Of a DNA stretch of 64,000 nt, positions 28,296 through 36,438 are shown piece by piece. Location: positions 2,059,367 to 2,123,366 of the forward strand of contig NZ_LR131147.1 in assembly GCF_900626285.1 (NCBI RefSeq). Direction: 5' to 3'. This stretch comes from Intestinimonas massiliensis (ex Afouda et al. 2020) (GTDB taxonomy: Bacteria; Bacillota; Clostridia; Oscillospirales; Oscillospiraceae). The notes beneath the pieces were generated by a model. The model was given only the letters and a program-made list of their open reading frames with translations. It was not told the DNA's origin and ran no database searches. The position numbers were made by a program, and so were the translations under genes. Positions within the stretch are counted from its first letter, which is position 1, and each line of letters opens with the position of its first letter.

Positions 28296-29803
28296 GTGGC
28301 GCTCACCCGCTTTTTGGCGTCCTCCAGCACCGAGCGGATGGTCTCGATGGCGGGACCGCTCAGATTGCCGGTGGACTGGATCTCATCGGTCACGTCGGCG
28401 TGCTCATTCTCCATCTCCTGGGCGAAGTCCAGCAGGAAGTCCCGCACCTTGTCCAGGGGCACATCGTCCACCAGACCGCTGGTGGCGGCATACAGGATGA
28501 TGGCCTGACGGCTCACCGGCATGGGGTGGTACAGAGGCTGCTTCAGGATCTCCAGCAGCCGCCGGCCGTGGTCCAGGGTCTGCTGGGTGGCCGGGTCCAG
28601 ATCGGAGGCGAACTGGGTGAACACCTCCAGCTCCCGGAACCGGGCCAGGTCGATCCGCAGGGTGCCGGCGGTCTTTTTGATGGCCCGGGTCTGGGCGGAA
28701 CCGCCTACACGGGACACAGAGAGGCCCACGTTGACGGCGGGCCGCTGGCCGGCGAAGAACAGGTCGCTCTCCAGGTAGATCTGGCCGTCGGTGATGGAGA
28801 TAACGTTGGTGGGGATGTAGGCCGACACGTCGCCGGCCTGGGTCTCGATGATGGGCAGGGCGGTCATGGAGCCGCCGCCGTATTCGCGGGTCAGGCGGCA
28901 GGCCCGCTCAAGCAGCCGGGAGTGGAGGTAGAACACATCGCCGGGGTAGGCCTCACGGCCGGGGGACCGCTTGAGGAGCAGGGACAGGGTCCGGTAGGCC
29001 ACCGCGTGCTTGCTCAGGTCGTCGTACACGATGAGCACATCCTTGCCCTTGCTCATAAAGTACTCGCCCATGGCGGCGCCGGAGTAGGGGGCGATGTACT
29101 GCAGGGGGGCGGACTCGCTGGCGGTGGAGGACACGATGATGGAGTAGTCCATGGCGCCGTGTTTTTTCAGGGTATCCTGGATGCGGGCCACGGTGGAGGC
29201 CTTCTGGCCGATGGCCACGTAAATGCAGATCACGTCCTGGCCCTTCTGGTTCAGGATGGTGTCCACGGCGATGGCGGTCTTGCCGGTCTGGCGGTCGCCG
29301 ATGATCAGCTCACGCTGGCCCCGGCCGATAGGCACCATGGCGTCGATGGCCAGAATGCCGGTCTGCAGGGGCACGTTTACCGGCTCCCGGCTGACCACGC
29401 CGCTGGCCTCATGCTCGATAGGGCGGGTCTCGGTGGTCTCGATGGGGCCCAGTCCGTCAATGGGCTGGCCCAGCACGTCCACCACACGGCCGATGAGGCC
29501 GTCGCCCACAGGCACGTCGGCGGCACGGCCGGTGCGCTTGACCACGGTGCCCTCTTTCACGCCGGCGTCGCTGCCCAGCAGCACCACACCCACGCTGTCC
29601 CGGGCCAGGTTCATCACCATGCCCTTGACGCCGGTGTCCAGCTCCACCAGCTCGCCGTACACCGCCTTGTCCAGGCCGTAGACGGTGGCGATGCCGTCGC
29701 CTACCTCCAGCACGGTGCCGGTCTCATCCCGCCGCACGCGGGTATCATATCCCTGGATCTCCTCCTTCAGGATGGAGACGATCTCTTCCGGGTTGCTTTT
29801 CAT
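28283..29803 (-). CDS. atpA: F1Fo ATP synthase alpha subunit
   Basis: The regulatory, nucleotide-binding F1 subunit, 506 aa. It has the N-terminal crown domain (EVGDGIATVYGLDKAVYGELVE), Walker A GDRQTGKT, YDDLSKHAVAYR, SLLLKRSPGREAYPGDVFYLHSRLLER and the ATP synthase alpha/beta signature region PAVNVGLSVSRVGGSAQ. The start overlaps the atpH stop by 4 bp (ATGA). Confidence 0.98.
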   Translation of the reverse strand: MKSNPEEIVSILKEEIQGYDTRVRRDETGTVLEVGDGIATVYGLDKAVYGELVELDTGVKGMVMNLARDSVGVVLLGSDAGVKEGTVVKRTGRAADVPVGDGLIGRVVDVLGQPIDGLGPIETTETRPIEHEASGVVSREPVNVPLQTGILAIDAMVPIGRGQRELIIGDRQTGKTAIAVDTILNQKGQDVICIYVAIGQKASTVARIQDTLKKHGAMDYSIIVSSTASESAPLQYIAPYSGAAMGEYFMSKGKDVLIVYDDLSKHAVAYRTLSLLLKRSPGREAYPGDVFYLHSRLLERACRLTREYGGGSMTALPIIETQAGDVSAYIPTNVISITDGQIYLESDLFFAGQRPAVNVGLSVSRVGGSAQTRAIKKTAGTLRIDLARFRELEVFTQFASDLDPATQQTLDHGRRLLEILKQPLYHPMPVSRQAIILYAATSGLVDDVPLDKVRDFLLDFAQEMENEHADVTDEIQSTGNLSGPAIETIRSVLEDAKKRVSATWQA

Positions 29804-30324
29804 GCCATTCGCCTCTCTTCCAGTTGCCGGGTCAGGCCGGCCAGCGCCCCGCGGACGCTCTTGTCATAGGTCACGCCCTCGATCTCCAGCGTGAAGCCCC
29901 CCAGCAGGGACGGGTCGGTGCGGATCTCAAAGACCACGTCCTTTTTGTGGTGGAGCCGGCACAGGGCCTTTTTCAGCTGTTCCAGCTGGCCCGCATCCGG
30001 CGTCCGGACGCAGGTCAGGCGGCACCGGGCCGCCCGCCGCTGGGCCAGGGCCTGATCGTGATAGGCCTCCAGAATGTCGGGCAGCAGGGCCATGCGGCCC
30101 TTTTCCGCCAACAGGCGGTAAAAATTCAGCAGCAGGCCGTGGCCGTCCAGCAGAGGCAGCCGGGTCAGCACCCGGTCCTTCTCCCAGGCCTGGACGGCGG
30201 GGGAACACAGGCTCTCCCACAGGGGAGCGTCGTCCATGATGGCCTGGGCGGTGGTCCTCAGGGTCTCCTCGTCGGGGGAGACGGCATAGAGAGCCGCCGC
30301 GTAACGGCGGGCCAGCTCGCTCAT
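29800..30324 (-). CDS. atpH: F1Fo ATP synthase delta subunit
   Basis: The delta subunit (OSCP) links the top of F1 to the b-subunit stator, 174 aa. It begins MSELARRYAAALYAV, the usual delta start, and ends with GGFTLEIEGVTYDKSVRGALAGLTRQL, the conserved C-terminal strand-helix (family: GG....ig...D.Si...L..L). It overlaps atpF and atpA by 4 bp each. Confidence 0.93.
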   Translation of the reverse strand: MSELARRYAAALYAVSPDEETLRTTAQAIMDDAPLWESLCSPAVQAWEKDRVLTRLPLLDGHGLLLNFYRLLAEKGRMALLPDILEAYHDQALAQRRAARCRLTCVRTPDAGQLEQLKKALCRLHHKKDVVFEIRTDPSLLGGFTLEIEGVTYDKSVRGALAGLTRQLEERRMA

Positions 30325-30809
30325 GCCTGCTCACCCACTTCCGACAGGAACGAATCCACCAGGGCCTTGTCGCCGGCCTGATCCATGGAGCGCTGGGCCA
30401 CCTTGGCGGCGGCCAGCAGGGCCAGAGAGGCCACCTCGTTCCGGGCGCCCCGCAGCATGGCGTCCCGCTCGGACGCGATCTGGGCCTCTGCCTCGCCCCG
30501 CAGCCGCTTGGCGTCGGTCTCGGCCGCGGCCATCTTGCCCTCATACACCCGCTGGGCCCGGTTCTGGGCGTCGGCCACGATCTTGGCCGCCTCCTGACGG
30601 GCGTCGGTCAGCTTGTCCTCATACTGGGTCTTCAGCTCCTGGGCCTGGCGGTTGTTGTCCTCGGCGGAAGCGATCTCGCCCTGGACCAGGGCGGCCCGCT
30701 GCTCCAGCACGGCGTTGACCCGGCCGAACAGGAACTTTCTCAGAATGAAATAGAGCACCAGCAGGTTGATGATGGTGAACACAATGGTGGAAAGATGGAA
30801 CTCCAGCAT
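30321..30809 (-). CDS. atpF: F1Fo ATP synthase b subunit
   Basis: The stator b subunit, 162 aa. A single N-terminal TM helix (about 6-27, STIVFTIINLLVLYFILRKFLFG) is followed by a long charged helical stretch that dimerises as a right-handed coiled coil (QRAALVQGEIASAEDNNRQA, QEAAKIVADAQNRAQ). It lies 14 bp downstream of atpE. Confidence 0.95.
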   Translation of the reverse strand: MLEFHLSTIVFTIINLLVLYFILRKFLFGRVNAVLEQRAALVQGEIASAEDNNRQAQELKTQYEDKLTDARQEAAKIVADAQNRAQRVYEGKMAAAETDAKRLRGEAEAQIASERDAMLRGARNEVASLALLAAAKVAQRSMDQAGDKALVDSFLSEVGEQA

Positions 30810-30823
30810 CGGGGACGCCCCCT

Positions 30824-31042
30824 TTAACCCACGAAGATGATCAGCAGAGCGGTAATGAAGCCGAAGATGGCGGTACCTTCTGCCAGAGCGCAGCCCAGCA
30901 GCAGCGCGCTGTTGATCTTGCCGGAGGCCTCGGGCTGACGGGCAATGGCCTCGCTGGCCTTGCCGGTGGCAAAGCCGATGCCGATTCCGGCGCCGATACC
31001 GGTGAACACTGCGACAGCAGCAGCAATGATAGCCATAGACAT
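30824..31042 (-). CDS. atpE: F1Fo ATP synthase c subunit
   Basis: The proteolipid ring subunit, 72 aa, two TM helices joined by the polar loop ARQPEA (34-39). The ion-binding carboxylate is Glu55 in AEGTAIFG. In the Na+-dependent enzyme of Ilyobacter the site also uses a Gln in the first helix and a Ser after the Glu; here these positions are Ile22 and Gly56, so the sequence favours protons. AGGAGG lies 8 nt before ATG 31042, the strongest ribosome binding site in the operon, consistent with the high copy number of c. Confidence 0.96.
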   Translation of the reverse strand: MSMAIIAAAVAVFTGIGAGIGIGFATGKASEAIARQPEASGKINSALLLGCALAEGTAIFGFITALLIIFVG

Positions 31043-31075
31043 GATAATTTCCTCCTGTAAATCAAGTGTTTTGGG

Positions 31076-31771
31076 TTACTCTTCCTCTTTGATGCCCTCA
31101 CCGGTGAACAGGGTGGTCAGGAACACAAAGACGACAGTCTGAATGAGCCCGTCAAACAGGTCGAAATAGATGCTGAACACCGCCGGCAGCACCACCGGAA
31201 CGATGAACTTGAGCATCTCCATGATGATGAATGCGCCCAGCACATTGCCGAACAGACGCATACACAGGGCCAGGGGCCGGATGACCACCTCCATCAGGTT
31301 GATGGGGAGCAGCAGCGGCATGGGTGCGGCGAACCGCTTCAGTCCGCCCAGCAGTCCGTTGTAGCGGAACTGGGCGCCGTAGATGAGCAGCATACTCATC
31401 AGGGCCAGGGCCGCGGTCACGCTGATGTCCTTGGTGGGGGGCGTCAGGCCGAAGATGCCGATGATATTGGCAAGGCCTATGTACAGCGCCACCGTGCCCA
31501 GCCAGGGGGCAAAGGGCTTCCAGTGCCTGCCGATGTTGGTCTTGACGAAGCCGTTGAGGAACTGCACGGCGCTCTCCAGGGCGATCTGCACCTTGCCGGG
31601 GCTGCGCACGCTCAGATTCCGGGTCAGCAGCAGAGCGGCCGCCAGCAGCACCGCCATGACGATCCACGTCACCACCACCGATTCCGACACCGGGATGCCG
31701 CCGAACAGCGGAATGGTGAACACGGTGTGGGTCCCCAGCTCATCCACCAGGGCTTCCTTGAATGCATCCAA
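31076..31771 (-). CDS. atpB: F1Fo ATP synthase a subunit
   Basis: The a subunit forms the ion half-channels next to the c ring. Five or six TM helices are visible, with the essential Arg in LCMRLFGNVLGAF and NLMEVVIRPLAL before it. I choose TTG 31771 (MDAFKEAL, 231 aa) because GAGG lies 8 nt upstream; ATG 31777 and GTG 31780 are in frame but only 2 nt or less from that site. It is the first gene of the operon. I saw no convincing sigma-A promoter in the 163 bp upstream on this strand, and no atpI. Confidence 0.94.
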   Translation of the reverse strand: MDAFKEALVDELGTHTVFTIPLFGGIPVSESVVVTWIVMAVLLAAALLLTRNLSVRSPGKVQIALESAVQFLNGFVKTNIGRHWKPFAPWLGTVALYIGLANIIGIFGLTPPTKDISVTAALALMSMLLIYGAQFRYNGLLGGLKRFAAPMPLLLPINLMEVVIRPLALCMRLFGNVLGAFIIMEMLKFIVPVVLPAVFSIYFDLFDGLIQTVVFVFLTTLFTGEGIKEEE

Positions 31772-31876
31772 ACACATCACCTCGTTTTCGCGTGGACCAT
31801 CTTACTCCCGCCCCCCGCCTTTGGGTAACCCTTTCGAAAGTAAAAAAAGTATTGAAAATCCGCCGGCTCCTTTTGT

Positions 31877-31905
31877 TTGACAGTGCCGGGGATTTTTCCT
31901 ATACT
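31877..31905 (+). promoter_or_regulatory. Sensor kinase promoter
   Basis: A consensus TTGACA (31877-31882), a 17-bp spacer and TATACT (31900-31905), 30 bp before the kinase ATG. This is the best sigma-A promoter in the window. Confidence 0.85.
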
Positions 31906-31934
31906 GAATACGAATAAAAAGGAGGCGGGTATCC

Positions 31935-33551
31935 ATGCCCACACGGCCCAAACGCTCCATCCGCGCCCAACTGATGCGGCTCAGTCTGACCATCGTCCTG
32001 GTGTCCATTGCCCTCTCTCTGGCCGGGACGCTGTATTTTACCCTCAACAGCGAGCAGGATGCCCTGGACAACAACCTGCTCAACTCCGCCTCCATCCTGT
32101 CCCAGGCCCCCCTGATCCAGGAGGCCCTGCTGGGTGAGCGTTCGGAAGCGGAACTGGCGGATTACCTGGACCAGACCACCAGGCAGACCTCGGACATCGA
32201 TCTGATCCTGGTGGGGGACACCAGCTCCACCCTGCTCTACGTGCCCGACCGGGACCTGATCGGCACCTCCTACTCGGGCACCGCCCAGGCGGGTGCCCTG
32301 GCGGGCCACGCCCCCTACACCTCCAATGAGACCGGCCCCATGGGCTCCGACCACTCGGCCTACGCCCCGGTGCGGGACGGGGAGGGCAGGGTGATCGGCT
32401 TCGTCATCGTGGGGGTGTACTTCCGCAGCATGGCCCGGGTGTTGGTGCGCATGGTGGTGCGTCTGGTGGTGGTGGGCCTGGTGGCGGCGGCCCTGGGCTC
32501 CCTGCTGGCCCTGCGGCTGAGCCAGCGCATCAAGCAGTCCCTGATGGGGTACGAGCCCGATGTCTTTGCCCGCCAGTTCCACCAGCGGGAGGACATCCTG
32601 GACGCCCTGGAGGAGGGCATCCTGGCCATCGACAGTGAAAAGAACGTGATCTTTCTGAACAACTCGGCGGCGGAGATGCTGTCCATGGACCGGCAGGCCG
32701 TGCTGGGCCGCCCCCTCCATGAGGTCTACCCCCGCTCCACCCTGGACCGGATCCTGGAAACCGGCCAACCGGAGTACAACGTGCCCATGAAGTCCCTCCA
32801 GGACATCCGGGCCCTGGCCAACCGCCTGCCCCTGTATGAAAACGGCAAGCTGGCAGGCGCTGTGGGCATCTTCCGCAACCGCACCGAGCTGACCCGGATG
32901 GCGGACGACCTGACCGGCGTACAGCACCTGGTGGACGCCATGCGGGCCTACACCCACGAATTCATGAACAAGCTCCACGTGATCCTGGGCCTGCTCCAGA
33001 TCGGGGAGCCGGAAAAGGCCCAGCAGTACATCATGGACACCACCCAGACCCAGCGGGTGGCGGTGAGCCGGATCATGAACCAGATCCACCAGCCCTCGGT
33101 GGCCGCCCTGCTGGTGGGCAAGACCAGCCGGGCCAACGAGCTGGGCATCCGCCTGCGGCTGGACCGAGAGAGCTTTCTCAGCGAGGAGAGCCCCTGGATG
33201 CCCCCCGACGCCTACGTCACTGTGCTGGGCAACCTGATCGAAAACGCCATAGAGGTGCTCAACCAGTCCCGCAGCGCCACCAAGGAGATCTCGGTCAGTA
33301 TCCGGGACAACGAGGACGGCCTACTGCTCTGCGTGGAGGACACCGGCCCCGGTATCTCCGCCGCCCTCCGCCGGACCATGTTCCAGCGGGACGTCTCCAC
33401 CAAGGGGCGGGGCCGGGGCACCGGCCTGGCCCTGGTCCAGGAGGTGGTGGAGGCCTACCACGGAGAGATCCGGGTGGAGTCGGAGAGCGGCGTGGGCACG
33501 TCGTTTTTCCTCAGCTTTTGCCGGGAGGATGACCCGGAGGACAAGGAGTGA
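31935..33551 (+). CDS. CitA/DcuS-type sensor histidine kinase
   Basis: A membrane sensor kinase of the citrate/C4-dicarboxylate class, 538 aa: TM1 (about 15-36), an extracytoplasmic PAS/Cache domain (37-168), TM2 (about 169-192), a cytoplasmic PAS (about 210-315), an SPOB-type helical hairpin with His341 in YTHEFMNKLHVILGLL, and an ATPase domain with NLIENAIEVL, VEDTGPGI and GTGLALV. In citrate sensors the ligand loop has an R.SHP motif before IG; here it reads LLYVPDRDLIG, so the ligand may be another carboxylate. GGAGG precedes ATG 31935. The stop overlaps the start of the regulator gene (TGATG). Confidence 0.9.
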   Translation: MPTRPKRSIRAQLMRLSLTIVLVSIALSLAGTLYFTLNSEQDALDNNLLNSASILSQAPLIQEALLGERSEAELADYLDQTTRQTSDIDLILVGDTSSTLLYVPDRDLIGTSYSGTAQAGALAGHAPYTSNETGPMGSDHSAYAPVRDGEGRVIGFVIVGVYFRSMARVLVRMVVRLVVVGLVAAALGSLLALRLSQRIKQSLMGYEPDVFARQFHQREDILDALEEGILAIDSEKNVIFLNNSAAEMLSMDRQAVLGRPLHEVYPRSTLDRILETGQPEYNVPMKSLQDIRALANRLPLYENGKLAGAVGIFRNRTELTRMADDLTGVQHLVDAMRAYTHEFMNKLHVILGLLQIGEPEKAQQYIMDTTQTQRVAVSRIMNQIHQPSVAALLVGKTSRANELGIRLRLDRESFLSEESPWMPPDAYVTVLGNLIENAIEVLNQSRSATKEISVSIRDNEDGLLLCVEDTGPGISAALRRTMFQRDVSTKGRGRGTGLALVQEVVEAYHGEIRVESESGVGTSFFLSFCREDDPEDKE

Positions 33552-34225
33552 TGGCTTTGTACCGTGTTGTGATTGTGGAGGACGACCCTATGGTCTCCCT
33601 GCTGGACCGCACCTTTACCGAGAAGGACCCCCGCTTCCGGGTGGTCCAGACCTTCCAGGACGGCCGAGCCGCTCTGGAGTGGCTGGCCCAGAACCCCGCC
33701 GACCTGGTGGTGCTGGACGTATACATGCCCCTGTTCACCGGCGTGGAGCTGCTCCACGCCCTCCGGGCCCAGGCCATCCCGGTGGACGCCATCATGGTCA
33801 CCGCCGCCAATGACGCCCCCACGGTGGATGAGCTGCTGAAAATGGGGGTGGTGGACTACCTGGTGAAGCCCTTTACCTTTGAGCGCTTTCAGCAGGCGCT
33901 GGATACCTTCTGCCGCCACCGGGACGCCGTCACCGGCAGCGAGGTCTCCCAGGGAGCCCTGGACCAGCTGTTCGCTCCGCCGGACGCCAGCGACCACAGC
34001 ACCCCCAAGGGGCTTCAGGAGAATACCCTGGGCCTCATTCTGGACTGTCTTCGCTCCGCCCCGCCCCAGGGCCTGCCCAGCGAGGCCATCTCCCGTCAGA
34101 CCGGCCTGTCGGTGGTGACGGTGCGCCGCTACGTCAACTACCTGGTGGAGCGGGGGCAGGCCTCCAGCACGGTGAACTACGACACCGGCGGCCGGCCCTG
34201 CCGGCTGTATAAATTGCAAGTTTGA
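33551..34225 (+). CDS. CitB/DcuR-type response regulator
   Basis: The partner regulator, 224 aa. The receiver domain has EDD (10-12), the phosphoacceptor Asp56 in LDVYMP, a Thr in MVTAAND and Lys in YLVKPFTFERF. The output half is a helix-turn-helix of the CitB type (AISRQTGLSVVTVRRYVNYLVERGQ). I use ATG 33551, which overlaps the kinase stop as TGATG; AAGGAG is very close to it, so a TTG two codons later is possible. It probably controls the NhaC gene downstream. Confidence 0.92.
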   Translation: MALYRVVIVEDDPMVSLLDRTFTEKDPRFRVVQTFQDGRAALEWLAQNPADLVVLDVYMPLFTGVELLHALRAQAIPVDAIMVTAANDAPTVDELLKMGVVDYLVKPFTFERFQQALDTFCRHRDAVTGSEVSQGALDQLFAPPDASDHSTPKGLQENTLGLILDCLRSAPPQGLPSEAISRQTGLSVVTVRRYVNYLVERGQASSTVNYDTGGRPCRLYKLQV

Positions 34226-34300
34226 TTGCATTTTTATGAATTGTAAACAAGTGTACTTCTCTTTTATTTTTATTTTTTAAGTAAAATGTACATATTCCTC

Positions 34301-34329
34301 TTGCCCTTTTGGGTTTTATACGCTAGAAT
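34301..34329 (+). promoter_or_regulatory. nhaC promoter
   Basis: TTGCCC (34301-34306), a 17-bp spacer and TAGAAT (34324-34329) in an AT-rich 218-bp gap after the regulator gene. A transcript would begin at about 34336. Confidence 0.65.
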
Positions 34330-34337
34330 ATAGTTAG

Positions 34338-34372
34338 CGTGCACAAAACATTTCAGGATGATCGTGCACGAA
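34338..34372 (+). promoter_or_regulatory. Two CGTGCAC repeats, possible operator
   Basis: CGTGCACAAA (34338) and CGTGCACGAA (34363) are direct repeats 25 bp apart, each with a GTGCAC palindromic core, at and just after the expected transcription start of nhaC. They are candidates for binding by the adjacent CitB-type regulator or by another factor. Confidence 0.45.
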
Positions 34373-34397
34373 CTATTTTTGCGGCAGAGGAGGTGAC

Positions 34398-34451
34398 ATG
34401 CTTTCGCATTCCCCAACAATAAATAGAGAGGTTGTGTTGCACAATGACTGA
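34398..34451 (+). CDS. Leader peptide ORF before nhaC
   Basis: A 17-codon ORF (MLSHSPTINREVVLHND) with the strongest ribosome binding site of the region, AGAGGAGG 4 nt before its ATG. Its stop codon lies inside the first codons of nhaC, so ribosomes finishing it could restart on nhaC, whose own site is weak (AGAGAGG, 12 nt away). No run of one amino acid suggests attenuation by tRNA supply. Confidence 0.4.
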   Translation: MLSHSPTINREVVLHND

Positions 34452-35955
34452 GCAAAAGACGAAGGCAGCCAGACTGCCCAACAAAGTGGAAGCGCTGATC
34501 CCCATCGTGTTCCTGCTGGCCATCATGATCTCCAACTATGCCCTGGGCTGGGGGCAGGATCCCCACATCCCGGTGCTGCTGGCCTGCGCGGTGGCCATGC
34601 TCGTGGGCAAGCTTTGCGGCCATTCCTACGCTGAAATGCTCAAGGGCGCTCTGGACGCGGTAAGTCAGTCCCTGGAAGCCATCATCATCATCCTGTGTGT
34701 GGGATGTCTGATCGGCTCCTTCGAGTGGTCCGGCACCATCCCCGCGGTGGTGTACTACGGCCTGAAAACGCTGTCGCCTCAGCTCTTCCTGCCTATCGCC
34801 TGCATCCTGTGTGCTGTGGTGGCCATCTCCCTGGGCTCCGCCTGGACGGTGTCCGCCACGCTTGGTATTGCCTTCATGGCCATCGGTGAGACCATGGGCA
34901 TCAACCCCGCCCTCACCGCCGGCATGGTGCTCTCCGGCGCCTGCTGCGGCGATAAGTTCTCGCCCCTGTCCGACTCTACCAACCTGGCGGCCGGCGCCGC
35001 CCAGACCGGACTGTTTGACCACGTGAAGGCCATGGTGACCACCACCTTCCCCAGCCTGGTGATCGCCATTATCCTCTATACCATCATCGGCCTGCGGGGC
35101 AATGCGGGTTACGATCCCCAGATTGCCACCGATCTGTCCAACGCCATTGTGAATCACTACAACTTTATGAGCCCCGTGCTGCTCATCCCCATCCTGCTCA
35201 TCGTGGTGGTGTCGGTAGCCAAGATGCCCGCCCTGCCCGCGGTGCTGCTCATCTCCCTGGTGGGCTGCGTATTTGCCGTGATCTTCCAGGGGGCCACCCT
35301 GCCCGACTGCCTCACCATGCTTCACTACGGCTACTCCGCCGAGACCGGCAACGAGCTGTGCGACACCCTGCTGAACAAGGGCGGCATGGACAGTATGCTG
35401 TGGACAAACAACCTGGTCATTGTGGCGGTGGCCTTCGGCGGTATCCTGCAGAAGATCGGCGCCGTAGAGTCCGTACTGGGCGGCCTGATCAAGAAGGTCA
35501 AGACCCCCTTCCAGCTGGTGCTGGTGACCATGGTCACCTCGGTGTTCTGCATCACCACCATGTGCGACCAGTATCTTGGCCTTATCATCCCCGCCTCCAT
35601 GTATAAGGATAAATACGACGAGATGGGCCTGGGCCGCAACATGCTCTCCCGCACCCTGGAGGACAGCGGTACCCTGTGGTCCCCCCTGGTGCCCTGGTCC
35701 TCCTGCGGCGCCTACCACACCGCCACTCTGGGTGTGCCCACCCTGCAGTACCTGCCCTTCTGCTTCATGAATATCATCAACCCCATTCTGGCCCTGATCA
35801 CCGTCAGCTACGGCGCCAACCTGCTGTACGCCGACGGCTCCCGCACCACCATCTTCCGCCACCTGAAGAAGGGCAACGGCCCCGCCGGCGCGCCTCCCGA
35901 GGCCCACGAGAAGGCCATGGCCGCCCTGGAGCGGATCCGCGCACAGAAGAAGTAA
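34444..35955 (+). CDS. nhaC: NhaC-family Na+/H+ (or carboxylate) antiporter
   Basis: A polytopic transporter of 503 aa in the NhaC family. About eleven to twelve TM helices are visible, with the conserved GTSWTxxxT-like GSAWTVSATLGIAF, SGACCGDKFSPLSDSTNLAA and TSVFCITTMCDQYLGLI plus SWSSCGAY-type PWSSCGAYHTATLGVP. Family members exchange Na+ for H+, and MleN of B. subtilis exchanges malate/H+ for lactate/Na+. Its position behind a CitA-like two-component pair favours a carboxylate-linked role. ATG 34444 is used (MTEQKT); a TTG at 34432 is less likely. Confidence 0.87.
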   Translation: MTEQKTKAARLPNKVEALIPIVFLLAIMISNYALGWGQDPHIPVLLACAVAMLVGKLCGHSYAEMLKGALDAVSQSLEAIIIILCVGCLIGSFEWSGTIPAVVYYGLKTLSPQLFLPIACILCAVVAISLGSAWTVSATLGIAFMAIGETMGINPALTAGMVLSGACCGDKFSPLSDSTNLAAGAAQTGLFDHVKAMVTTTFPSLVIAIILYTIIGLRGNAGYDPQIATDLSNAIVNHYNFMSPVLLIPILLIVVVSVAKMPALPAVLLISLVGCVFAVIFQGATLPDCLTMLHYGYSAETGNELCDTLLNKGGMDSMLWTNNLVIVAVAFGGILQKIGAVESVLGGLIKKVKTPFQLVLVTMVTSVFCITTMCDQYLGLIIPASMYKDKYDEMGLGRNMLSRTLEDSGTLWSPLVPWSSCGAYHTATLGVPTLQYLPFCFMNIINPILALITVSYGANLLYADGSRTTIFRHLKKGNGPAGAPPEAHEKAMAALERIRAQKK

Positions 35956-35982
35956 GTTTAACGTGACAAGGAAGTGTCTGCC

Positions 35983-36396
35983 ATGCCCATCAAAGGAATC
36001 CAGAAGGCCCGGGCCCGCTGGGTGAAGCCGGTGGCCGCCATCCTGGCGGCGGCCATCGTGGTCTACGAGATCACCCGCCGGCAGTGGTTCTATGTGCCCA
36101 TCGGCCTGCTGGTGATCCTGGCCTGCTTCTTCAGCAAGGAGCACCTGGTCTCCGACGAGGGTGTGGACATCCAGTACACCCTGTTCGGCGTGGTCTCCCA
36201 CAACCTGTGGCGGTGGGACGAGGTCACGGCCATCCATGTGGACCGGAAGCGGGCCATGCCCGACGTAGCCCTCCACATCGGGAAGGACGTGGCCACCCGC
36301 CTGTTCGTCTTCTCTGCCCGGGACGCCGACGCCGTGCTGGCCCTGGCCAAGGAAAAGAATCCCGCCATCCGGCTGGGCCGTGTGGCCGGCTCCTGA
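35983..36396 (+). CDS. Small membrane protein, PH-like
   Basis: A 137-aa protein with two adjacent N-terminal TM segments (about 15-55, PVAAILAAAIVVYEI and FYVPIGLLVILACFF) followed by a beta-rich cytoplasmic part (VDIQYTLFGVVSHNLWRWDEVTAIHVD) that resembles the bacterial PH-like domain of small membrane proteins. AAGGAAG lies 8 nt before ATG 35983. It is 27 bp downstream of nhaC and is followed by a strong terminator, so it is the last gene of that unit. Function unknown. Confidence 0.7.
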   Translation: MPIKGIQKARARWVKPVAAILAAAIVVYEITRRQWFYVPIGLLVILACFFSKEHLVSDEGVDIQYTLFGVVSHNLWRWDEVTAIHVDRKRAMPDVALHIGKDVATRLFVFSARDADAVLALAKEKNPAIRLGRVAGS

Positions 36397-36400
36397 ACCA

Positions 36401-36438
36401 TAAAAAAGCAGACGCCCCGCGGGGCGTCTGCTTTTTTA
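36401..36438. terminator. Bidirectional terminator
   Basis: A perfect 38-nt palindrome: AAAAAAGCAGACGCCCC, centre GC, GGGGCGTCTGCTTTTTT. It serves the plus-strand unit ending at 36396 and the minus-strand regulator whose stop codon lies inside its end at 36436. Confidence 0.95.
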
